A DNA stretch of 10,866 bases from NCBI GenBank assembly GCA_031257135.1, contig JAIRPH010000181.1:1-10866 (forward strand), in the 5' to 3' direction. Shown here in pieces: positions 1 to 4,961 of the stretch; the stretch's first letter is position 1; every line of letters starts with the position of its first letter. The stretch is from Spirochaetaceae bacterium. GTDB lineage: Bacteria > Spirochaetota > Spirochaetia > Treponematales > Breznakiellaceae. A program made the position numbers and the translations under genes. The notes beneath the pieces were generated by a model. That model saw only the letters and a list, made by a program, of their open reading frames with translations. It had not been told where the DNA came from and made no database searches.

Positions 1-110
1 CGTCCGCAGTCTTTGCAGAGATAATTCTGTGAGCCGTTGCTTTTTTTTCCGTTTTTGACTATAGTATTGCTATGGCATTGGGGGCATTTGAGTTCTATGG
101 CGATTTGCAT
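1..110 (-). CDS. IS1-family transposase, N-terminal zinc-ribbon part (partial)
   Basis: Read on the minus strand from the ATG at 110, the frame gives 36 residues and runs off the left edge. They form a zinc ribbon: CPQC at residues 9-12 and CKDC at 32-35, with the intervening IVKNGK and QNYLCKDCG segments typical of the InsA-like N-terminus of IS1-family transposases. This domain binds the terminal inverted repeats of the element. The start codon overlaps the stop of an upstream 11-codon ORF (TAATG), so translation may be coupled. An A8 run at about codons 21-23 could be slippery, but IS1 frameshifting normally lies much later in the gene, so I make no claim. Whether the transposase is intact cannot be judged. 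The family call is confident from the motif pattern; the subgroup is not known. Confidence 0.85.
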   Translation of the reverse strand, partial: MQIAIELKCPQCHSNTIVKNGKKSNGSQNYLCKDCG

Positions 111-159
111 TATTCCATAATATCGCTTTTGTCCCCCTTTGTCATGCTCCGCCTATCAT
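110..159 (-). other. Two overlapping mini-ORFs leading into the transposase gene
   Basis: Two tiny frames follow the strong SD on the minus strand: MIGGA (159 to 142) and MTKGDKSDIME (145 to 110). They are joined by an ATGA overlap, and the second joins the transposase by a TAATG overlap. Neither resembles a known protein. They could be a translational leader that sets transposase expression, or chance frames behind a ribosome-binding site. Confidence 0.3.
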
Positions 160-167
160 ACTTTGTA

Positions 168-181
168 GATCACCTCCTTTT
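168..181 (-). promoter_or_regulatory. Extended Shine-Dalgarno ahead of the transposase leader
   Basis: The minus strand reads AAAAGGAGGTGATC, complementary to nearly the whole anti-SD tail of 16S rRNA. It precedes an ATG at 159 that opens a 5-codon ORF (MIGGA). That ORF overlaps by ATGA an 11-codon ORF starting at 145, which in turn overlaps the transposase start at 110. The SD may therefore load ribosomes for a coupled series of tiny ORFs. This is seen directly; the functional role is inference. Confidence 0.5.
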
Positions 182-201
182 ATTTTTCTTTTAAAAGGAT
201 G

Positions 202-309
202 CGCGCCGGACCGAGGGCAACTTCTAAGCCTTAGTGAACCTGTCCGCAAGCGGGCGCGGTTCCATGCGCCCGCTCGGTAGCCGATGTCTGACGCCGAGCC
301 TCCGGCGCG
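202..309. repeat. Structured intergenic element (nested inverted repeats)
   Basis: The outer arms CGCGCCGGA (202-210) and TCCGGCGCG (301-309) are a perfect 9-bp inverted repeat. Inside lies a second hairpin with a 9-bp perfect stem (249-257 with 266-274) and an 8-nt loop. The element sits immediately 3' of the LRR gene and 5' of the transposase. On the minus strand it is followed by a short T-rich stretch (CCTTTT), so it could act as a weak terminator for the LRR operon or form the outer end of the IS. Neither role is proved. Confidence 0.4.
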
Positions 310-322
310 GTAAGCGGGATTC

Positions 323-1234
323 CTAGTGATAAGTAAGCTGGACCGGCGCGCCGTAAAAGGCTCCATTACCTATCTTGGTCTGCCGCGACAGCGTAACGGT
401 TTCGAGATTTGAGCAGTCTCCAAAGGCGTACTGTCCTAAAGACGCAAGACTCTGCGGCAAAATGAGCTTAGTAAGCCGGGCGCATCGGTAAAACGCGTGC
501 TTCTTGATGACCGTAAGACCCGAGGGAAAACGGATGTCCATAATGCCGCATCCGGCAAAGGCGTAATTTCCTATGGAAATAAGCCGTTTCGGAAGAGGGA
601 TGCTTTTCAGTCCTCTGCATCCCTCAAACGCCCAATCTCCGATGTATGCGGTCTGCTCCGGGACGCTGTATGAGCCGTCCTGTCTGCCTTTAGGATACCA
701 AATAAGCGTGCTTCCGTTGCGGTCAAACAATACGCCTCCGACCGAGCTGAATTGCTGGTTTTCGTCATCTACTCTAAATTCAGTAAGCCTGCCGCATCCG
801 TCAAAGGCGCGTTCTCCCAACTCGGCGAGACCCGCGGGAATATCGACGCCGGTAAGCCCGATACATCCGGAAAACGCGCCTTCTCCGATGGTTTCAAGGC
901 TTTTCGGGAACGCAACGGTTTTAAGTCCGCCGCATCCGGCAAAGGCTGACCGCTTGATAGCCGAAAGTCCCTCCGGGAAGACGAGATTCGATAACGCCGT
1001 ACACCGCTCAAAGGCGTAATCGCCGATTACGGTAAGACTCTCCGGGAAGGCGACGCTCCGCAGTCCCGGGCTTCCTTTAAAGGCGAACTCGCCGATAGCC
1101 GTTACCGGCAGGTTGTTAATGATTGAGGGTATGCTGATATCTCCGAGTCCGCCTTTATAGCCGGCGATGATAACACTGCGGACTTTATCGATGGTTTGAT
1201 ACTCTATTTTAAAATCCTGTGGATCGATGTTCAT
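323..1234 (-). CDS. BspA-like leucine-rich repeat (LRR_5) protein
   Basis: A 303-residue protein made almost wholly of LRR_5 (Treponema pallidum/BspA-type) repeats. A leader ending 'INNLPVTAIGEFAF' at about residues 38-52 is followed by ten units with the signature IG-x2-AF-x2-C spaced about 23 residues apart. The sixth is preceded by the usual insert (about 155-195, with VLFDRNGSTLIWYP) that splits these domains. Such solenoids mediate protein-protein contacts. No signal peptide, lipobox or membrane segment is visible, so it is probably cytoplasmic unless the start is wrong. I chose ATG 1234 because the sequence from there matches the usual family start; a TTG at 1270 would add 12 residues but has no SD, and ATG 1234 also has only a poor one. 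It lies 39 nt after the YmdB-like gene, so it is the last gene of that operon. Its partner is unknown. Confidence 0.85.
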   Translation of the reverse strand: MNIDPQDFKIEYQTIDKVRSVIIAGYKGGLGDISIPSIINNLPVTAIGEFAFKGSPGLRSVAFPESLTVIGDYAFERCTALSNLVFPEGLSAIKRSAFAGCGGLKTVAFPKSLETIGEGAFSGCIGLTGVDIPAGLAELGERAFDGCGRLTEFRVDDENQQFSSVGGVLFDRNGSTLIWYPKGRQDGSYSVPEQTAYIGDWAFEGCRGLKSIPLPKRLISIGNYAFAGCGIMDIRFPSGLTVIKKHAFYRCARLTKLILPQSLASLGQYAFGDCSNLETVTLSRQTKIGNGAFYGAPVQLTYH

Positions 1235-1273
1235 ATAGCTTAGTGTATTCGTATAACGCAAGCAGGGCAAGGT

Positions 1274-2089
1274 TCAGGCTTCGCGCTCTGCGGTTTCCGG
1301 AGCGATGTCCGGGAGGCGGCGCCGGATTCGTGCTATACCGCGGGCTTTACCGGTTTCGTCTAGGTCTATGACGACGCCTTGGAGTTCCGGTTTGCTCCAC
1401 GCCTCTTTTGTCCAGTCGGGAATACCGGTGAGGTATTCTTTAATCCGGCTTTGTATATCCGCGCCGCCGACGGAATCGGCGGACCCGGTACGTCCTGCGT
1501 CGGTAATGACCGCCGTGCCGCCGGCGAGAACCGTCTCGTCCGCGGTCTGAACCCGGGTGTGAGAGCCTATCACCGCGGAACAACGGCCGTCGGCAATGGC
1601 GAAGAGGGTGCGCTTTTCCGCGGTAGCTTCCGCGTGGAAGTCAACGACGATATACGGCGTTTCCTGCCGAAGCCGCTCCAACAGGATCGGCAGAGCGGAA
1701 AAAGGATTGTTGCCGTGAAGTCGCAGAAAACCGCTCTGTCCGAGCAAAACCGCTACGCCGATTTTGCGGTCTCCTGCTTTGAAAATCCGGGACCCCAAAC
1801 CCGGAGCTTCCGGGTTGAGATTCGCCGGTCTGAGGAGATAGGGCATTTTATCAATATGCTCTACCGCGTCTTTTTTATAGAAGCAACATTCGCCGGTGGT
1901 AAGCACCTGCGCGCCCAATTTGCGGAGGTAGCTTGCGTGACCTCTTCCGACGCCGTTTCCGCCGGTCGCGCCGTCGGCGCAGGCGATCACGAAATCAAAG
2001 GCGGATTCTCGTTTCAGTTCGGCTATCCCTTTTTTAAAGGCATAGATGCCGGCTTTTCCGACCAGCTCCGCGACGTAGAGAATCCGCAT
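1274..2089 (-). CDS. YmdB/TIGR00282-like metallophosphoesterase homologue with altered active site
   Basis: A 271-residue protein aligning along its whole length with the YmdB family (B. subtilis YmdB hydrolyses 2',3'-cAMP). Recognisable blocks are RILYVAELVGKAG (2-14), LLRPAN (85-90), VDFHAEATAEK (149-159), HTRVQTAD (177-184) and the TAVITDAGRTG stretch (192-202). The metal ligands are largely changed: Asp8 is Glu, Glu39 is Asp, Asn40 is Gly, the Asn67-His68 pair is Glu67-Cys68, and the second His of HTH is Arg179. His152 and His177 remain. The protein may use a different metal set, bind a nucleotide without hydrolysing it, or act as a scaffold. The start overlaps the stop of the TPR gene (TGATG), indicating translational coupling. 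Family membership is confident; canonical catalytic activity is doubtful. Confidence 0.85.
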   Translation of the reverse strand: MRILYVAELVGKAGIYAFKKGIAELKRESAFDFVIACADGATGGNGVGRGHASYLRKLGAQVLTTGECCFYKKDAVEHIDKMPYLLRPANLNPEAPGLGSRIFKAGDRKIGVAVLLGQSGFLRLHGNNPFSALPILLERLRQETPYIVVDFHAEATAEKRTLFAIADGRCSAVIGSHTRVQTADETVLAGGTAVITDAGRTGSADSVGGADIQSRIKEYLTGIPDWTKEAWSKPELQGVVIDLDETGKARGIARIRRRLPDIAPETAEREA

Positions 2090-2658
2090 CAGATTCCCGC
2101 TCTTCCGGGGCGGGTTTGATAGCCCAGGGGCATAATCCCTTGGGGCGCAACGATTCCAGAGAGGACCCGCTCGAATTCCGCGGCCGCCCGGTAATCTTCC
2201 AGTTCCCGGCAGGTATCCCGCAAGTTGTAGAGGGCTTCGTAGTACAAAGGGGCTAAACTGACGGCTTCTTCAAAACAATGCCGGGCTTCTTCATAGCTTC
2301 CTTCGGTAAAATAAAGCGCTCCCAGGTTATTCCACGTTTTAGGCGCGTTGCAATCTCGTTCAAGCGCGGAATGATAGCAGGCTTCGGATATCTCAAACTG
2401 TTCTAGTTCGTAATAAATAAGACCCATAGAGACCCATGCGTCGGCTAGGGTATCTTCTATAGAAACCGCCCGCTGAAAACTGCCTAAGGCTTCGTCGTAA
2501 TCTCCGGTCTTCTGTTGGGCGATTCCCAAGTTAAGCCAGAGCAAAGGATTTCCCGGCTCCATAATCAGCGCTTTACGAAACAAGGAAATAGCCTCATCCG
2601 GTCTGTTCGCTTCGGTTAAGGCAATACCGGAATCATTCAAGTACGCCGCTGTTTCCAT
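2089..2658 (-). CDS. Tetratricopeptide repeat (TPR) protein
   Basis: A 189-residue protein with about four full 34-residue TPR units (roughly 4-37, 38-71, 72-105, 106-139) and a fifth partial unit to about 169. Typical positions are present, for example W-x-N-L-G at 41-45 and 109-113 and A-x3-F-x-x-A in each second helix. TPRs form a curved protein-binding surface. The C-terminal 20 residues are not repetitive. No signal peptide or membrane helix is visible. The ATG at 2658 has a strong SD (AAGGAGGG) on the minus strand and lies about 20 nt from a good -10. It is the first gene of the TPR, YmdB-like, LRR operon and overlaps the next by one base; two of the three proteins are pure interaction scaffolds. 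The specific role is unknown. Confidence 0.85.
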   Translation of the reverse strand: METAAYLNDSGIALTEANRPDEAISLFRKALIMEPGNPLLWLNLGIAQQKTGDYDEALGSFQRAVSIEDTLADAWVSMGLIYYELEQFEISEACYHSALERDCNAPKTWNNLGALYFTEGSYEEARHCFEEAVSLAPLYYEALYNLRDTCRELEDYRAAAEFERVLSGIVAPQGIMPLGYQTRPGRAGI

Positions 2659-2677
2659 GACGCCCTCCTTTTAATAA

Positions 2678-2706
2678 AGTATAGTTTATGCAGACGGAGA
2701 ATACAA
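2678..2706 (-). promoter_or_regulatory. Promoter of the TPR-YmdB-LRR operon
   Basis: On the minus strand, TTGTAT (2701-2706) and TATACT (2678-2683) are separated by 17 nt. The -10 lies about 20 nt before the TPR start codon, with the SD AAGGAGGG between. The same TTGTAT-17-TATA(C/G)T form recurs at the YhcH operon promoter, which supports the call. Confidence 0.7.
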
Positions 2707-2714
2707 GAAACCAG

Positions 2715-2756
2715 AAAAAAAACTCCCGCGCTTTTTGACAAGAGCCGCGGGGAGTT
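2715..2756 (-). terminator. Intrinsic terminator reading leftward, between divergent genes
   Basis: On the minus strand, a GC-rich stem (right arm 2746-2756, left arm 2721-2730, one bulged base, 15-nt loop) is followed at once by a run of eight T (2722 down to 2715). This is the classic rho-independent form. No minus-strand gene lies to its right within the window, so it would stop antisense transcripts coming out of the kinase-like gene before they enter the TPR operon. The loop contains the plus-strand -35 box of the next promoter. Confidence 0.6.
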
Positions 2757-2763
2757 CTATACT
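2735..2763 (+). promoter_or_regulatory. Near-consensus sigma-70 promoter giving a leaderless mRNA
   Basis: TTGACA (2735-2740), 17-nt spacer, TATACT (2758-2763). The next gene starts with ATG at 2770, only six bases beyond the -10, so the expected transcription start coincides with the initiation codon. No SD precedes that ATG. The -35 lies in the loop, and the spacer in the right arm, of the overlapping reverse terminator. Confidence 0.8.
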
Positions 2764-2769
2764 TGAAAT

Positions 2770-3591
2770 ATGGCTATTATAACGATTTCCCGCGAATTAG
2801 CGGCCCTGGGCGACGAGACCGCCCAAGAATTAGCGAAACTGTTAGGCTATCGGTTTGTCAATAAATCGGGACTGGAAGAGCGCATTAAATCTTACGGCAT
2901 CGCGGAGCATAAACTTCAGCGGTATGATGAACGAAAGCCTTCGTTTTTGGCGTCTTTATCGCAGGATCGGGACGATTACCTGCATTATCTTAAAACCGCG
3001 GTTCTCACGGAAGCGGGGAAGGGCAACGCGGTAATTATCGGACGAGGGGCAAGCGTAATTTTCAAAAACGTCCCCGGGGTGTTATCGGTATTTTTGGGCG
3101 CGCCTCTGCCGATCCGCATGAAGCGGGTGAAAAGCTACTTCCACTGCGACGACAAACGGGCGAAGCAGATCATCGAACAAAGCGATAAGGACCGAAAAGG
3201 CTTTCACCATTACTTTTTTGATATGGAATGGCGTCAGCCCGGAAACTATCATCTCGCCCTGAACACCGGACACCTGCGCCCCTCGATATGCGCGGAAATC
3301 ATCAAGTATCTGCGGGACCAGCTCATCACCGAGGAAACCGAGACCCTCCACGGAGACCGCCTCAAAGAACTCATGCTTGCCCATCAGATTAAACACCACA
3401 TCCTCTACGATAAGGAAGTTCCTATCCATTTCTTGGAAACCGAGATTTTTCAGGGACAGTGCATCCTCTACGGCGTAGCGAACGCTCAATCCGTGGTAGA
3501 AGCCGCGGTTTCAGCGGCTCAGGAATTAGCCCGCGCCGATTCGGTCCGCTCCGAGATTCAGGTAGTCCAAGAGTATAACATCATACCCTGA
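2770..3591 (+). CDS. Cytidylate kinase-like family protein with a C-terminal BON-like domain
   Basis: A 273-residue protein. Residues 1-185 match the cytidylate-kinase-like family (PF13189 type): ITISRE at the N-terminus, AVIIGRGA (87-94), SVFLGAP-x-P-x-R-x-x-R (106-119), DKDR (139-142) and the LALNTG strand (162-167). The normal P-loop lysine is missing: the loop reads SRELAALGDETAQ, so nucleotide phosphorylation is uncertain. Residues about 196-268 look like a BON-type fold (predicted alpha-beta pattern with ILYGVANAQSVVEAA and a final IQVVQEY strand), which is inference. Members are common in spirochaetes and Firmicutes, usually of unknown substrate. The start follows the family's usual MAIITISR; there is no SD, and the gene is predicted to be leaderless. 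It appears monocistronic. Confidence 0.8.
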   Translation: MAIITISRELAALGDETAQELAKLLGYRFVNKSGLEERIKSYGIAEHKLQRYDERKPSFLASLSQDRDDYLHYLKTAVLTEAGKGNAVIIGRGASVIFKNVPGVLSVFLGAPLPIRMKRVKSYFHCDDKRAKQIIEQSDKDRKGFHHYFFDMEWRQPGNYHLALNTGHLRPSICAEIIKYLRDQLITEETETLHGDRLKELMLAHQIKHHILYDKEVPIHFLETEIFQGQCILYGVANAQSVVEAAVSAAQELARADSVRSEIQVVQEYNIIP

Positions 3592-3602
3592 AAGCGGGTC
3601 CG

Positions 3603-3668
3603 CTGACCTCCTGCTCCGGCGGCTAGACCGGACGCCCTAATCGGTACGGCGGCGTCTGCTCAGGTTAG
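3603..3668. repeat. Structured 3' region after the kinase-like gene
   Basis: Arms CTGACCT (3603-3609) and AGGTTAG (3662-3668) can pair with one wobble. They enclose TCCGG/CCGGA (3615-3619 with 3627-3631) and GACGCC/GGCGTC (3631-3636 with 3651-3656); the last two share base 3631. No T-run follows, so it is not a typical intrinsic terminator. It may protect the transcript end or slow polymerase. Confidence 0.3.
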
Positions 3669-3683
3669 TCAAAAAGAAAAAAC

Positions 3684-3712
3684 TTGTATTTTCTCAACAG
3701 GTATAGTATAGT
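3684..3712 (+). promoter_or_regulatory. Promoter of the carbohydrate-use operon
   Basis: TTGTAT (3684-3689), 17-nt spacer, TATAGT (3707-3712). The -10 is part of a tandem TATAGTATAGT, so an alternative -10 exists at 3702-3707. The predicted start is near 3719, leaving a leader of about 45 nt before the YhcH start codon. Confidence 0.7.
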
Positions 3713-3745
3713 TATTTATTATCAGATAACTGATATTCTTATATC
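3710..3745. promoter_or_regulatory. Cluster of inverted repeats at the transcription start, likely operator
   Basis: Three inverted repeats are packed just downstream of the -10: AGTTAT/ATAACT (3710-3715 with 3726-3731), TATCAG-ATAA-CTGATA (3720-3735) and GATAT-TCTT-ATATC (3732-3745). The first two overlap and exclude each other as RNA hairpins. The position over the predicted start suits a repressor site, and the GntR/FadR protein encoded in the same operon is the natural candidate. The regulator assignment is inference. Confidence 0.5.
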
Positions 3746-3764
3746 TAACGCGCAAGGAAATACT

Positions 3765-4220
3765 ATGATTTATGACAAATTGCAGAACGCCTCGTATTAC
3801 TACGGCGTAAGCCCCCGGGTGGAGAAAGCTCTCCGTTTTTTGCAGGAAACCGATTTGGCGGCTCTTGCGGAAGGGAAGCATCCCATTGACGGCGAGGACG
3901 TAGTGGTCAACGTATGGCGTAACTCCACCAAGCCTTACCGTGAGGCGAAGCTGGAAACTCACGATAAATTTCTGGACCTTCATTATCTGACGGAGGGAAA
4001 AGAAGACCTCTTTGTCGGATTCGTCCAAGACGCGACGAAGGTTCTCGAAGAACAGCCTGATAAGGACTGCCGGTTTTATGAGGGCTTTTCCCGTCCTCTG
4101 CCTATCGGGGCGGACCGGTTTCTTCTGCTTTTCCCCGGGGATACTCACGCGCCCGGGCTTAATCATCAGGACAAAGAGAGCCAAACCAACAAAAAAATAC
4201 TGATTAAAATTAAGGTCTAA
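3765..4220 (+). CDS. YhcH/YjgK/YiaL family cupin protein
   Basis: A 151-residue protein matching the YhcH/YjgK/YiaL (TabA-related) family at normal length. It opens MIYDKL, carries HPIDGEDVVVNV (39-50), the metal-site region E64-x-H66-x4-D71-x-H73, and FPGDTHAPGL (123-132) with His128, and ends in the usual KxLIKIKV strand. These single-domain cupins are tied to sugar and sugar-acid use (sialic acid, gulonate, beta-galactoside clusters) and are thought to act on a sugar anomer or epimer; the exact reaction here is not known. The ATG at 3765 has the SD AAGGA seven bases upstream. A longer frame from TTG 3684 is rejected because that codon is the -35 box. First gene of the operon, 22 nt before the regulator. 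Confidence 0.9.
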   Translation: MIYDKLQNASYYYGVSPRVEKALRFLQETDLAALAEGKHPIDGEDVVVNVWRNSTKPYREAKLETHDKFLDLHYLTEGKEDLFVGFVQDATKVLEEQPDKDCRFYEGFSRPLPIGADRFLLLFPGDTHAPGLNHQDKESQTNKKILIKIKV

Positions 4221-4242
4221 CATCCGCAAGGGAGGTATCGCC

Positions 4243-4950
4243 GTGGGGGAGATGAGTCTGTCATCCATACAGAAAAAGGAAAAAATAACCGATCAGGTGC
4301 TTGCCCAGATAAAAGACGCCTTCATGCGGGGAGAACTCAAGCCCGGAGACCGCCTGCCCGGAGCCAGCGAGCTTGCCGCGAAGATGGGCGTCGGGATTTC
4401 TTCGGTTCGGGAAGCGCTTAAAATGCTGGAAAGCCTCGGCGCGGTGGAAGCCCGTCAGGGAGAGGGAACCTTTGTGTGCAATACCCTCCGAGAGGGCGCG
4501 GCAAACGCGTTGGCGATTCAGTTCATGCTTCTTCCGCAAACCGCGGAGTACCTCGCGCAATTTCGGGAAATCTATGAGACGGCATATACCCATCTCGCTA
4601 TGGCTAACGCAACCCCGGAAGACCTCGCCGCGGTCGAAGCCGCGGTAGAGGCTCTGGAAGAAAAGGTTACGGTCAAATCCCCCGAGGCTTTGGTCGAAGC
4701 TCAGGACGAGCTTGATTTTCACCGGAGCGTGCTTTTTTGCACGCATAATCCGTATATCATCAAAATCGGCGAGGTGTCGCTGGAGCTGTTTTTCGAGATA
4801 GTTCACGCCCGGCTTGCGCCTCTGCCTATCGCCGAAGCCGCTGAAGATCACCGGAACATCTTTTCAGCCCTCAAAGAAAAAGACTGCGAAAAACTGCGAA
4901 AGGTGTTCAAAAAGAGTTTCCCCGCGTGGTACGCGCGCTTTATGGGATAA
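4243..4950 (+). CDS. GntR/FadR-subfamily transcriptional regulator
   Basis: A 235-residue regulator starting at GTG with SD GGGAGG seven bases upstream. Residues about 15-80 are the winged helix: ITDQVLAQIKDAFMRGEL, PGDRLPGASELA, then the recognition helix GISSVREALKMLESLGAVEARQGEGTFV. Residues about 100-230 are an FCD ligand-binding bundle, with DFH (158-160) and EDHRNIFSAL (His203) at metal and ligand positions of the family. FadR-type GntR proteins commonly sense sugar acids such as hexuronates or aldonates. Placement between YhcH and the transporter suggests local control of this operon, possibly through the inverted repeats at 3710-3745. The effector is unknown. The gene ends 11 nt before the binding-protein gene. 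Confidence 0.9.
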   Translation: MGEMSLSSIQKKEKITDQVLAQIKDAFMRGELKPGDRLPGASELAAKMGVGISSVREALKMLESLGAVEARQGEGTFVCNTLREGAANALAIQFMLLPQTAEYLAQFREIYETAYTHLAMANATPEDLAAVEAAVEALEEKVTVKSPEALVEAQDELDFHRSVLFCTHNPYIIKIGEVSLELFFEIVHARLAPLPIAEAAEDHRNIFSALKEKDCEKLRKVFKKSFPAWYARFMG

Positions 4951-4961
4951 AAGGAGTTTAT

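Noticed and set aside
168..181. Plus strand resembles the 3' end of 16S rRNA (GATCACCTCCTTTT)
   Set aside because: Only the anti-SD core matches; the sequence just upstream is not 16S. It is better read as an SD on the minus strand.
202..309. Integron attC site (treponemes can carry integrons)
   Set aside because: No RYYYAAC/GTTRRRY core pair at the arm ends, here or at 3603-3670, and no cassette-like gene arrangement.
142..366. Minus-strand frame of 74 codons across the LRR gene end
   Set aside because: It overlaps the LRR gene in another frame and crosses the inverted repeats; only its last five codons (MIGGA) follow a good SD.
1235..1270. TTG start for the LRR protein
   Set aside because: No SD, and the family pattern begins with MNIDPQDFKI at the ATG at 1234.
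1379..2119. Long plus-strand reading frame of 246 codons
   Set aside because: It lies antisense to the clearly homologous YmdB-like gene, has no SD and encodes no recognisable domain; an artefact of GC-rich codons.
3684..3764. N-terminal extension of the YhcH protein from TTG 3684
   Set aside because: The codon is the -35 box and the extension crosses the -10 and operator-like repeats; ATG 3765 has an SD and the family start MIYDKL.
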